A stretch of 64,000 nucleotides of DNA from PRS1 sp965250265 (GTDB lineage Bacteria; Bacteroidota; Bacteroidia; Flavobacteriales; Flavobacteriaceae): the NCBI GenBank assembly GCA_965250265.1, contig CBDFNO010000009.1:1-64000 (forward strand), written 5' to 3'. Made by a program: the position numbers and the translations under genes. The notes below the pieces were generated by a model. It was given only the letters and a program-made list of their open reading frames with translations. It made no database searches and was not told the origin of the DNA. Of this stretch, positions 26,255 through 34,661 are shown one piece after another. Numbering within the stretch: the first letter of the stretch is position 1; every line of letters starts with the position of its first letter.

Positions 26255-26734
26255 ATGACACTTAATAGTTTAGGATTAGACATAAAGGCAACAAAAATTT
26301 TAGCAGAAGACTTAAATAACTTACTTGCAAATTATCAAATATATTATCAGAATTTAAGAGGCATCCATTGGAACATTAAGGGCAAGCGCTTTTTTGATCT
26401 GCATGTCAAATTTGAAGAATTATATTCAGATGCAAATATAAAAGTTGATGAAATTGCCGAGCGTATTTTAACTCTTGGCCAAACACCTTTGCATACCTTC
26501 AGTGATTATATTAATAATGCTCAAGTTCCTGTTGGTAAAAATGTATCTCAAGATGAATACGCAGTTCGATTAGTAGTAGATTCTTTAACCGAATTGTTAA
26601 ATATTGAACGAGAATTACTTAATAAATCTAATGTAGCAAATGATGAGGGCACAAACGCAATGATAAGTGATTTTATAACCCAGCAAGAAAAAACGGTTTG
26701 GATGATGAAAGCTTGGTTAAATGAAAGCGTTTAA
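26255..26734 (+). CDS. dps: Dps-type DNA-protecting ferritin
   Basis: A 159-residue Dps protein: a 12-mer that stores iron, consumes peroxide and covers DNA. Ferroxidase residues at subunit interfaces are visible as H38 (GIHWNIKG), H50 (DLHVKFE), E54, D65 and E69 (VDEIAER), with the 12-15-4 spacing known from Listeria Dps. I chose the ATG at 26255 because the upstream GTG lies in the promoter. Its divergence from oxyR suggests peroxide-induced expression. Confidence 0.96.
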   Translation: MTLNSLGLDIKATKILAEDLNNLLANYQIYYQNLRGIHWNIKGKRFFDLHVKFEELYSDANIKVDEIAERILTLGQTPLHTFSDYINNAQVPVGKNVSQDEYAVRLVVDSLTELLNIERELLNKSNVANDEGTNAMISDFITQQEKTVWMMKAWLNESV

Positions 26735-26749
26735 CCATTAGATTAGTTG

Positions 26750-26781
26750 AAAAAAGAGCGACTTATAGGCAGCTCTTTTTT
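26750..26781 (+). terminator. dps terminator
   Basis: AAAAAAGAGC, a 12-base loop, then GCTCTTTTTT, 16 bases after the dps stop. It also lies near the end of the convergent M3 peptidase gene. Confidence 0.8.
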
Positions 26782-26846
26782 AGTCAATTTAAATAAATTG
26801 AAATGAAGCTCTTTAAATTTAGACTTCGTATCACTACAAATTTATT

Positions 26847-29000
26847 TTATTCTGTTACTGGAAATCCACGATCTCTCATTAAGGCTTCCATTTTTGCGTC
26901 ACGACCTCTAAATAATATATACGCATCTGCAGGATCCATAGAATTTCTTGGTGCAAACAAATATTTTACAAGTTTAGCAGAAATATCTTCGTCGTAAAAT
27001 CCGTTGGGAGCATCTTTAAAAGCTTCGGCAGCATCAGCTGTTAAAACATCTGCCCACATATAACCATAATAAGCAGTAGCATATCCTTCACCAGAAAACA
27101 CGTGCCCAAATTGAGGTGTTCTGTGTCGCATTGGTAATTCTTTAGGCATTTTTAATTCAGCCAAAGTTTCACGTTCAAACGTATCAACATCAATATTTGA
27201 AGGATCTGCCAGATGAAGTTTCATATCCATTAACGCAGAGGCAAGGTATTCAGTAGTAGAAAATCCTTGATTAAAAGTTGCAGCATTCTTAATTTTTGCT
27301 ACTAAATCGGCAGGTATAACTTCACCGGTTTCATGATGCACTAAAAACTGATTAATAACTTCGTCTGTCGATAACCATCGTTCTAATAATTGCGACTGAA
27401 ACTCGGTATAATCTCTCACTCCACCATTTAATGTTGGATACTTTATATTAGAAGAAAAGAAGTGTAATGCGTGACCAAATTCATGAAAGAATGTTGTTGC
27501 ATCATCCCAAGACACTAAAACAGCTTCCCCAGGAGCAGGTTTTACAAAGTTTGAATTATTAGAAGCTAAAACGGTTTTTTTACCATCAAACGTATTATAA
27601 CTTCTATAAGTAGTAGCCCATGCACCTGATCGTTTTCCGGTTCTTGCGTAAGGATCAAGATACCATAATCCAATATGCTCGCCAGAGTCTTTATCTGTAA
27701 CTTCCCAAACTTTTACGTCTTCATGAAATACAGAAACGCTACCTTCAAGTACTGGATTAAAGTCAAAATTAAATAATCGCCCAGCTACATAAAACATAGC
27801 TTCTCTAAGTTTATCCAATTGTAAGTATTGCTTAACCTCGTCGCTATCTAAATCATATTTTTTCTTTCGCACTTTTTCAGCATAATAGCGATAATCCCAA
27901 GGCTCTATAGTAATATTATCACCATTTTCATTTGCTACAGCCTGCATATCAGCAACTTCTTCATGTACTCTTGCAATAGCTGCAGGCCAAACAGCATTCA
28001 TTAATGCCATAGCATTTTCAGGATTTTTTGCCATTCTATTTTGTAAACGCCATTCGGCATAATTTTTATGACCTAATAATTCTACGCGTTCGCGTCTTAA
28101 CTTTAAAATTTTGGCTATTATCTCATTGTTGTCATAATCGTCTCCATTATCACCACGTGCATAATAATTGGTCCAAACCTGTTTACGTAACTCTCTTTCA
28201 TTTGAATAGGTAAGGAATGGATCCATCGATGATCTTGTGTTGGTAACAGCGTAGCTACCTTCTTGACCTTTATCTGTCGCTATTTTTGCTGAAGAACTTA
28301 TATAAGAATCAGACAATCCACTCAATTGGTCTTTGTTTAAATAGGTTACATAATTTTCTTCGTCGTGTAGTACATTATTTGAAAAATCGGTATAAAGAGA
28401 AGATAGCTCTTTATTAATAGCAGCATAACGTTCTTTTTTATCAGCATCTAATTCAGCACCATTCATTGCAAAACCTTTGTAAACTAAATCTACAACACGT
28501 TGCTGGTCGGCTTCTAGAGGATTTTTTTGTGAATCATCATAAACAGCTTTAACACGTTTAAAAAGGGCTTCGTTTTGAGATATTTTAGAAGAATATTCAG
28601 AAAGTTTAGGAGCCAATTCCCCTTGAATTTCTCTGGCTTCAGGACTTGACATATTACTTCTTAAAATTCCATAATATGCAAATACTCTGTTTAATTCTGC
28701 ACCAGATCGTTCCATTTCAACTATAGTGTTTTCAAAAGTTGGTGCATCGGGATTGTTAGTTATTACATCAATTTCTGCTAAATTTAATTCCATTCCTTTT
28801 TCAACGGCATCCTTAAGGTCGTTAACATTCATTTGGTCAAAAGCCGGAGTGCCATTATAGGGTCCAGTCCATTCTTTTAATAATATGTTTATTGCCATAT
28901 CGTTTTCGTTTGTCGCTTTGTCTTGTTTACAACTTGTAAAAGTAACTAAGACAAATAGCCCTAATAGTTTAGCATAATTAGAGAAAAATTGTGGTGTCAT
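26847..29000 (-). CDS. M3-family peptidyl-dipeptidase lipoprotein
   Basis: A 717-residue zinc peptidase of family M3 (Dcp/oligopeptidase A type). The zinc motif HEFGHALHF is near residue 506, with the downstream Glu region and the RHRTPQFGHVFSGEGYATAYYGYMW end (split here: RHRTPQFGHVF, GYATAYYGYMW) typical of the family. The N-terminus LLGLFVLVTFTSCKQ is a lipoprotein signal, so the enzyme is likely attached to the periplasmic face and trims short peptides there. Length fits the family plus signal. Confidence 0.93.
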   Translation of the reverse strand: MTPQFFSNYAKLLGLFVLVTFTSCKQDKATNENDMAINILLKEWTGPYNGTPAFDQMNVNDLKDAVEKGMELNLAEIDVITNNPDAPTFENTIVEMERSGAELNRVFAYYGILRSNMSSPEAREIQGELAPKLSEYSSKISQNEALFKRVKAVYDDSQKNPLEADQQRVVDLVYKGFAMNGAELDADKKERYAAINKELSSLYTDFSNNVLHDEENYVTYLNKDQLSGLSDSYISSSAKIATDKGQEGSYAVTNTRSSMDPFLTYSNERELRKQVWTNYYARGDNGDDYDNNEIIAKILKLRRERVELLGHKNYAEWRLQNRMAKNPENAMALMNAVWPAAIARVHEEVADMQAVANENGDNITIEPWDYRYYAEKVRKKKYDLDSDEVKQYLQLDKLREAMFYVAGRLFNFDFNPVLEGSVSVFHEDVKVWEVTDKDSGEHIGLWYLDPYARTGKRSGAWATTYRSYNTFDGKKTVLASNNSNFVKPAPGEAVLVSWDDATTFFHEFGHALHFFSSNIKYPTLNGGVRDYTEFQSQLLERWLSTDEVINQFLVHHETGEVIPADLVAKIKNAATFNQGFSTTEYLASALMDMKLHLADPSNIDVDTFERETLAELKMPKELPMRHRTPQFGHVFSGEGYATAYYGYMWADVLTADAAEAFKDAPNGFYDEDISAKLVKYLFAPRNSMDPADAYILFRGRDAKMEALMRDRGFPVTE

Positions 29001-29092
29001 TTGATTGTTTTTGTTATTAATATTTTGCTTGAGTTTTTTCAGAAGTAAATGTATTGAAAATATGCAAAACAGACATTTTATTTAAGTTAATA

Positions 29093-29800
29093 TTAGTTAA
29101 TAATTTCAACCTTACGAATATAGATATTTTGCAATGGCCAATCAGCTTTATCGGTTTTGACAGCAGCAATTTTGTCTATAACATCCATGCCTTTTGTAAC
29201 CTTTCCGAAAATGGTATAATCGCCATTTAAAAAATGAGAGCCTCCACGTTGCTGTACAATAAAGAATTCGTAAGGTGAAGCTAATTTATGTGGATTATCG
29301 ATCTCGCCACTAGGCATACTAATAACACCTCTGTCGTGCTTATAACCTCGTTTTGTATCAGTTGGAAGCAAATACTTGCCTATTTTACGACGCTTTCTAG
29401 CTGTTTTTCTATCATCGCTATTTCCGGCTTGTACCATAAAATTATTTATCACTCTATAAAATTGAGTGTCGTTAAAATAATTCTGTTTGGTTAAAAAAAT
29501 AAAATTTGCACGATGAAATTTAGTTTTATCAAATAGCAGAATTTCAATGTCGCCAAAATCGGTTGTTAATCTTACTTTGTTCTCTTTGTTATGTTTTTCG
29601 TATTCTAGAAAGAAGTCCATAGCATTTTTTTCTGTCAATACAGGAAATTCTCTTTCAATTTCTGTAGAAGAATTATTTTCTATTTGTTGCTCCTGTTTAG
29701 GTTTTACTTGTAAATTTGCTGGCTCAGATTTATTTTTAGATTGTGTACCTTCACAATTTAGAAGTAATAAGAATAGGAAAAAATATAATACTGCTTTCAT
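29093..29800 (-). CDS. Cyclophilin-type peptidyl-prolyl isomerase lipoprotein
   Basis: A 235-residue protein with lipoprotein signal MKAVLYFFLFLLLLNC and a cyclophilin domain: VRLTTDFGDIEILLFDKT, then FYRVINNFMVQAGN, then SHFLNGDYTIFGKVTKGMDV. It should catalyse prolyl cis-trans isomerisation in the periplasm. I take the ATG at 29798-29800, because the signal peptide begins there; an upstream in-frame extension lacks such logic. This start is only 2 bases from the start of the divergent Nudix gene. Confidence 0.9.
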   Translation of the reverse strand: MKAVLYFFLFLLLLNCEGTQSKNKSEPANLQVKPKQEQQIENNSSTEIEREFPVLTEKNAMDFFLEYEKHNKENKVRLTTDFGDIEILLFDKTKFHRANFIFLTKQNYFNDTQFYRVINNFMVQAGNSDDRKTARKRRKIGKYLLPTDTKRGYKHDRGVISMPSGEIDNPHKLASPYEFFIVQQRGGSHFLNGDYTIFGKVTKGMDVIDKIAAVKTDKADWPLQNIYIRKVEIIN

Positions 29801-29802
29801 GA

Positions 29803-30441
29803 ATGAATTTTGATGAATTTTTAATATCGCTATCAAAAGTAAAAAATTTACCGCTTCCAGCTCAAGCATCTCAATTTAAAATGTCACCACCATTTCGATT
29901 AGAATTACAAGAAATGTATAAAGAGTCTATGAAAAATGCCAACAGAGCAGGAGTTATGGCATTATTTTATCCTGATAAAAAGCGGCAAATCAAATTGGTT
30001 TTAATTTTACGAAACACCTACAAAGGTGTTCATTCCGCACAAATTAGCTTTCCTGGAGGTAAATTTGAACCTCAAGATGATTCACTTATCAAAACAGCAA
30101 TAAGAGAAACTTCAGAAGAAATAGGAATTCCAGAGCAGGATATAGAAATTATTAAGCAATTAACTGAAGTTTATATTCCGCCAAGTAATTTTTATGTCCA
30201 ACCTTTTCTTGGTTTTATAAGGGAAACACCAATTTTTAATAAACAGGATGACGAGGTAGAAGAAGTAATTGAAGTTCTACTACATGATTTAATTAATGAC
30301 GATAATGTAATTAGTACACCTGTAAAAACATCTTATAGTATTGAAGTAGAGGTCCCAGCATATCTGCTTAATGGACATATAGTTTGGGGAGCTACCGCAA
30401 TGATGTTAAGTGAAATAAAAGATTTATTAAAAAATATGTAG
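29803..30441 (+). CDS. Nudix CoA pyrophosphatase
   Basis: A 212-residue Nudix hydrolase. The Nudix box spans residues 83-109 (FPGGKFEPQDDS, then RETSEEIGI), and the flanking QISFPGGK and VYIPPSNFYVQPFLG match the CoA/NudL subfamily, which splits CoA into ADP and phosphopantetheine. The start at 29803 keeps the conserved N-terminal FKMSPPFRLEL segment with its usual leader. The start codon is divergent from, and nearly touching, the cyclophilin gene; the next gene (acyltransferase) starts 27 bases downstream, likely in the same operon. Confidence 0.9.
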   Translation: MNFDEFLISLSKVKNLPLPAQASQFKMSPPFRLELQEMYKESMKNANRAGVMALFYPDKKRQIKLVLILRNTYKGVHSAQISFPGGKFEPQDDSLIKTAIRETSEEIGIPEQDIEIIKQLTEVYIPPSNFYVQPFLGFIRETPIFNKQDDEVEEVIEVLLHDLINDDNVISTPVKTSYSIEVEVPAYLLNGHIVWGATAMMLSEIKDLLKNM

Positions 30442-30468
30442 GTTTGTAATCCTAACTATCAAAACATT

Positions 30469-31266
30469 ATGGGGTTATTTAAAAAAAATCCATTCGGACA
30501 TATTCTCTTTTTAAAGAAATGGCTCATTAGAATACTAGGTGTTATTACTCATAAACGTTTTAGAGGATTTAATGAATTGCAAATTGAAGGATCAGAAATT
30601 ATCAAAGATTTACCTGAAACAAATGTATTGTTTATTTCTAACCATCAAACCTATTTTGCAGATGTTATTGCTATGTTTCATGTATTTAATGCTAGCTTAA
30701 GTGGCCGTGACGATTCTATAAAAAATGTGGGTTATTTATGGAACCCCAAATTAAATATTTATTATGTAGCTGCGAAAGAAACAATGAAGTCTGGTTTACT
30801 TCCAAAAATACTGGCTTATGTAGGATCTATTAGTATTGAACGTACTTGGAGAGCAGAAGGGAAGGACGTGAACAGACAAGTGAAGATGAGCGATATTTCT
30901 AATATTTCTAAAGCATTAGATGATGGCTGGGTCATAACGTTTCCTCAAGGCACTACAACGCCATTTAAGCCTATTAGAAAGGGTACAGCTTTCATTATTA
31001 AGCGTTATAAACCTTTAGTTGTACCAATAGTAATAGATGGTTTTAGACGATCTTTTGATAAAAAAGGCTTACGGGTTAAAAAGAAAAATATTTTTCAATC
31101 TTTTGAAATAAAAAAACCATTAGAAATAGATTATGATAATGAAACTATTGCTGAAATTGTTGAGAAATTAGAATATGCCATAGAGCAACATCCTTCATTT
31201 TTAAAAGTAATTCCTCAAAAAGAATTAGAAGCCAAAGAGGAGCTTAATAAACAGCGTGAGTGGTAA
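30469..31266 (+). CDS. 1-acyl-glycerol-3-phosphate acyltransferase-like
   Basis: A 265-residue PlsC-type acyltransferase. Motif I is SNHQTYFAD (H59, D65, one residue longer than the classic HX4D), and motif III is FPQGTTTPF at 158-166, where Gln replaces the usual Glu of FPEGT. The protein has an amphipathic N-terminus and probably works at the inner membrane in phospholipid or lipid-cap synthesis. The altered motifs suggest a divergent acceptor. It follows the Nudix gene closely. Confidence 0.85.
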   Translation: MGLFKKNPFGHILFLKKWLIRILGVITHKRFRGFNELQIEGSEIIKDLPETNVLFISNHQTYFADVIAMFHVFNASLSGRDDSIKNVGYLWNPKLNIYYVAAKETMKSGLLPKILAYVGSISIERTWRAEGKDVNRQVKMSDISNISKALDDGWVITFPQGTTTPFKPIRKGTAFIIKRYKPLVVPIVIDGFRRSFDKKGLRVKKKNIFQSFEIKKPLEIDYDNETIAEIVEKLEYAIEQHPSFLKVIPQKELEAKEELNKQREW

Positions 31267-31305
31267 TTTTGTTAAAAGTTAAAAGCTAATTTTTATTAAC
31301 ACCAA

Positions 31306-31947
31306 CTACACTTCCATCTTTTTTAAATCCTTATAGTTTTTGTTTAGACGTTTCAACAAAAGACCATAAATTAAATAATAGAATAAAAGGATTAATACGA
31401 TTAATATTGCAATAACTGCAATAACTATAAGAATGGTTACTGCATAAAACTTAAATAATTCTCCATTTGCTGATGCATTTTCAATAGCGGATATCATTTG
31501 CTCATCTCTATTGAATTGAATTCCTAAAACAATAAAAATCGATACTGCCATACCAATTAAATTAAAAGCTACATAGTGTTTAACTGTTCTTCTGGTTTTT
31601 AAAATGTTCTCCATTAACACTTTAGCGCTGTCTGTGGCTGAAATCGTTCGATAATTCATAAAGAATCGATATAAGAAATAAAATAAAATTGCATAGGTCA
31701 CAATCATTAGCGGAATCATAATGCTATCTGCTTGATATTCTTCAAAACGCTGGTTATAATCTGAATCTTTCAAAGCAAATGAAATCCCTGTCCATAAAAC
31801 AAATTCTAATATGCCAATAATAAAGATCCACTTCACAATTGAAGATGATTTTTTCAATATCATCTTATAAATATCGTCATAGGACAATTTTGGATAATCT
31901 TTACCTTTCTTTTGCCAATCTTTCTTTAATAATTCTAATTCATCCAT
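31306..31947 (-). CDS. Four-helix membrane protein paired with sigma factor
   Basis: A 213-residue protein, not recognised as a named family. The N-terminus is cytoplasmic (LLKKDWQKKGKDYPKLSYDDIYKMI split: LLKKDWQKKG, YDDIYKMI), followed by four hydrophobic segments: IVKWIFIIGILEFVLW, MIPLMIVTYAILFYFLYRFF, HYVAFNLIGMAVSIFIVLGI and FYAVTILIVIAVIAILIVLI. The gene starts 3 bases after the stop of the ECF sigma gene, so the two are coupled. It may be the membrane-bound partner or antagonist of that sigma factor (inference); a zinc anti-sigma motif was not seen. Confidence 0.75.
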   Translation of the reverse strand: MDELELLKKDWQKKGKDYPKLSYDDIYKMILKKSSSIVKWIFIIGILEFVLWTGISFALKDSDYNQRFEEYQADSIMIPLMIVTYAILFYFLYRFFMNYRTISATDSAKVLMENILKTRRTVKHYVAFNLIGMAVSIFIVLGIQFNRDEQMISAIENASANGELFKFYAVTILIVIAVIAILIVLILLFYYLIYGLLLKRLNKNYKDLKKMEV

Positions 31948-31950
31948 GTA

Positions 31951-32445
31951 TTACGGATTTAATATGGTTTTTAACTTCGTCTTTATCCGATTCATTCTTA
32001 CTCGTGCATTGACTTCGCTAATTCCCATGGTTTCACTTATTTCTTTATAACCCTTATCTTCTAAATATAAAAAGATAAGTGCTTTATCAATATCATTAAG
32101 CTGGTGAACAGCTTTATACATTAGTTTTAATTGTTGCTCTTCAGAATCGTCATATGCTTCAGCCGATATTTTAAACTGAATAGCATCAAATTCCTCTGTT
32201 CTAATTCTGCGTTTATTCTTTCTGTAAAGTGTTATTGCAGTATTTAACCCAACACGATACATCCATGTACTAAATTTAGAATCGCCACGAAATTTCGGAT
32301 ATGCTTTCCATAATTGTATCGTTATCTCTTGAAACAAATCATTGTGCGCATCTTGGTTATTAGTATATAATCTACATACTTTATGCACAATGTTTTGGTG
32401 CTTCTGGAGCAGTTCAACAAAATTATGTTCTAATTCTTTTTTCAA
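31951..32445 (-). CDS. ECF-type RNA polymerase sigma factor
   Basis: A 164-residue sigma-70 family protein of ECF type. Region 2 is YTNNQDAHNDLFQEITIQLWKA (split: YTNNQDAHNDLFQEI, TIQLW) with FRGDSKFSTWMYRVGLNTA, and region 4 is DIDKALIFLYLEDKGYKEIS with an HTH in ISEVNARVRMNRIK. Its immediate partner is a four-helix membrane protein. It lies divergent from NDH-2 with about 130 bases between. Confidence 0.92.
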   Translation of the reverse strand: MKKELEHNFVELLQKHQNIVHKVCRLYTNNQDAHNDLFQEITIQLWKAYPKFRGDSKFSTWMYRVGLNTAITLYRKNKRRIRTEEFDAIQFKISAEAYDDSEEQQLKLMYKAVHQLNDIDKALIFLYLEDKGYKEISETMGISEVNARVRMNRIKTKLKTILNP

Positions 32446-32544
32446 TATTGTATGGTTAGATGCTCTATAAGTAGCTCTAAATTTATAAATGTTACAATTG
32501 CGTTAAAACAATGTTTAAAAATAGTGTTTAACATGTCTAAATTA

Positions 32545-32552
32545 TATCTTTG
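32545..32552 (+). promoter_or_regulatory. NDH-2 promoter -7 element
   Basis: TATCTTTG matches TAnnTTTG, 27 bases before ATG 32580. It overlaps the alternative upstream start at 32550, so that start would not be on the transcript. Confidence 0.5.
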
Positions 32553-32579
32553 TATAAGATATTTTTATTATATTTTTTG

Positions 32580-33857
32580 ATGAATATTCCTAATTCGAAT
32601 TTACCAAGAATTGTTATTATTGGTGGTGGTTTTGCAGGAGTTAGTCTGGTTAAGGCAATAGCAAATAAAAATGTTCAAGTTGTTTTAATTGACAAGCATA
32701 ATTATCATACGTTTCAACCTTTACTATATCAAGTATCGACGGCAGGATTGGAGCCAGATTCTATTGCATATCCACTTCGGAAAATAATTAAGAATCACAA
32801 CAATACATTTTTCAGATTAGCTGAAGTTGAACATATTGATACAACTAATAACGTAGTAGAAACCAATATTGGACACCTTACATTTGACTATTTAGTAATT
32901 GCTACCGGAACAAAAACAAACTTTTTTGGCAATAAAACAATTGAAGCTAATAGTATGGCAATGAAAAGAGTACCACAAGCTCTAAATATTCGCAGTTTAA
33001 TATTACAAAATTTTGAGAATGCAGCGATTGCCAATACTAATATTGAGCGGAATGCTTTATTGAATTTTGTAATTGTTGGTGGTGGACCAACAGGAGTAGA
33101 GTTGGCAGGTGCTATTGCAGAATTAAAAAATCATATTTTGCCTAGAGATTATCGCGATTTGAATCCTAGTGATATGCAAATCCATTTATTGGAAGGTAAT
33201 AATCGATTGTTACCACCAATGAGTAAGCATGCTTCATATAAGGCAGAACAATTCCTTGAGAAACTTGGTGTTAATGTGCATTGCAATACTTTTGTAAAAG
33301 GCTACGATGGCAAAACGGTCGTTACCAATTCCGATTTAGAATTGCAATCGGAAACATTAATTTGGGCAGCAGGAGTTACTGGATCTCCAATAAAGGGACT
33401 CAAAGATGAAGTTCTTTTGTCTCGTTCAAATCGCTATAAGGTCAATCGTTTTAATCAAATAGAAGGATATAACAATATTTTTGCTTTAGGTGATATTGCA
33501 TTAATGGAAACTAAAAATTTTCCACAAGGACATCCGCAAGTAGCACAACCGGCAATTCAGCAAGGGAAACTGTTAGGCAAAAACCTTTTGAAGTTTGTAA
33601 ATGGGAAGTCAATGAAACCGTTTACATACAAAGACAAAGGTACAATGGCTACTATAGGAAGAAATAAAGCTGTTGTAGATTTAAAGCACTATAAATTTGC
33701 AGGTTTCTTTGCGTGGTTTGTATGGATGTTTATACACTTAATGGCTTTAGTTGGCTTCAGAAATCGTGTGATTGTCTTCTTTAACTGGAGTTATAACTAT
33801 ATTAATTTTGATAAAGCTGCTAGGCTCATCATCAGACCTTTTAAAAAGAATAGCTAA
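32580..33857 (+). CDS. Type II NADH dehydrogenase (NDH-2)
   Basis: A 425-residue single-subunit FAD oxidoreductase that passes electrons from NADH to quinone at the inner membrane. FAD motif IVIIGGGFAG is near residue 12, the NADH-binding motif FVIVGGGPTGVELAGAIAEL is in the middle, and IFALGDIA is near the end, followed by AQPAIQQGK. The C-terminal hydrophobic stretch FFAWFVWMFIHLMALVGF is the expected membrane anchor. I chose the ATG at 32580 over an upstream start that lies in the promoter. It overlaps the convergent lysoplasmalogenase gene by 4 bases. Confidence 0.92.
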   Translation: MNIPNSNLPRIVIIGGGFAGVSLVKAIANKNVQVVLIDKHNYHTFQPLLYQVSTAGLEPDSIAYPLRKIIKNHNNTFFRLAEVEHIDTTNNVVETNIGHLTFDYLVIATGTKTNFFGNKTIEANSMAMKRVPQALNIRSLILQNFENAAIANTNIERNALLNFVIVGGGPTGVELAGAIAELKNHILPRDYRDLNPSDMQIHLLEGNNRLLPPMSKHASYKAEQFLEKLGVNVHCNTFVKGYDGKTVVTNSDLELQSETLIWAAGVTGSPIKGLKDEVLLSRSNRYKVNRFNQIEGYNNIFALGDIALMETKNFPQGHPQVAQPAIQQGKLLGKNLLKFVNGKSMKPFTYKDKGTMATIGRNKAVVDLKHYKFAGFFAWFVWMFIHLMALVGFRNRVIVFFNWSYNYINFDKAARLIIRPFKKNS

Positions 33858-34522
33858 TCCTTCTGTTTTAATATTCCAAGAACAATTAAATATTGAGCTA
33901 AAGCATAGGTCAATATGATGCTAATACTCGATAATGGTAATGGCACGTAGAACTTATTTAGAGCCAGTAAACTATCGGAAATCATAAAGAAAATAGCTCC
34001 AACAAATATTAATTTATAACTGTTTCTATTCGATCTTTTACGAATAAAAGCAGTTGTAGCCATTACTAAAATCACTAATAGATATAGCAAAACGGGAATT
34101 AGCATGTCACCTAATCCATCCTTTAAAAGGTAAAAGATTCCAGAAGCATAAATTAATAATATAACTATTACAGGAAATGGGTTTGCAGATTTGTTTCTTG
34201 ATTTATAAAACACAGAAATATACATGAGATGTGCTAATAAAAATACTACCAAGCCACATATAAAAAAACTTGAAGAAACACTTACAAACATAAGTAAAAT
34301 GTCACCAACTAATGAAAACACTAAAGCTAATAATGTAATGTTTCTTGTTCTTTTATTTAGATGGTTACTATGTTTCCAAAAGAAAACAATTAGGGATAAA
34401 AGAATTAGAGGTTTTGTGAAATACTGAAACTGTGACAGACTTTCTATGTTTACACAAAAGAGTTCAGCAATAACAATTATAAAAAATAGAATACTAAAAG
34501 ATATATCAGTTTTGGTTAGCAT
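33854..34522 (-). CDS. YhhN/TMEM86-type lysoplasmalogenase
   Basis: A 222-residue integral membrane protein with about seven hydrophobic segments. It has the family signature around ALVFSLVGDILLMF and GAIFFMISDSLLALNKFY (conserved Asp residues in membrane helices). Homologues cleave the vinyl-ether bond of lysoplasmalogens or act on related lysolipids. It converges with NDH-2, sharing 4 bases at the stop codons, with no room for a terminator between them. Confidence 0.85.
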   Translation of the reverse strand: MLTKTDISFSILFFIIVIAELFCVNIESLSQFQYFTKPLILLSLIVFFWKHSNHLNKRTRNITLLALVFSLVGDILLMFVSVSSSFFICGLVVFLLAHLMYISVFYKSRNKSANPFPVIVILLIYASGIFYLLKDGLGDMLIPVLLYLLVILVMATTAFIRKRSNRNSYKLIFVGAIFFMISDSLLALNKFYVPLPLSSISIILTYALAQYLIVLGILKQKD

Positions 34523-34598
34523 TTTATAAATTAATGAGCATTATGCTCCAAATATATTCAATTCATCATTAAATTTTTACAGTTCAGTTAATATAAGT

Positions 34599-34628
34599 TT
34601 TGTAAAACAATCTTCTGAAGCAAATTTG
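34599..34628 (+). promoter_or_regulatory. TonB receptor promoter candidate
   Basis: TTTG at 34599-34602, an 18-base spacer, then CAAATTTG at 34621-34628, one base off the TAnnTTTG pattern. Start codon 34662 follows at a usual distance. Confidence 0.4.
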
Positions 34629-34661
34629 TTCCATCAAACAAAAACGAACACAACAATACAA

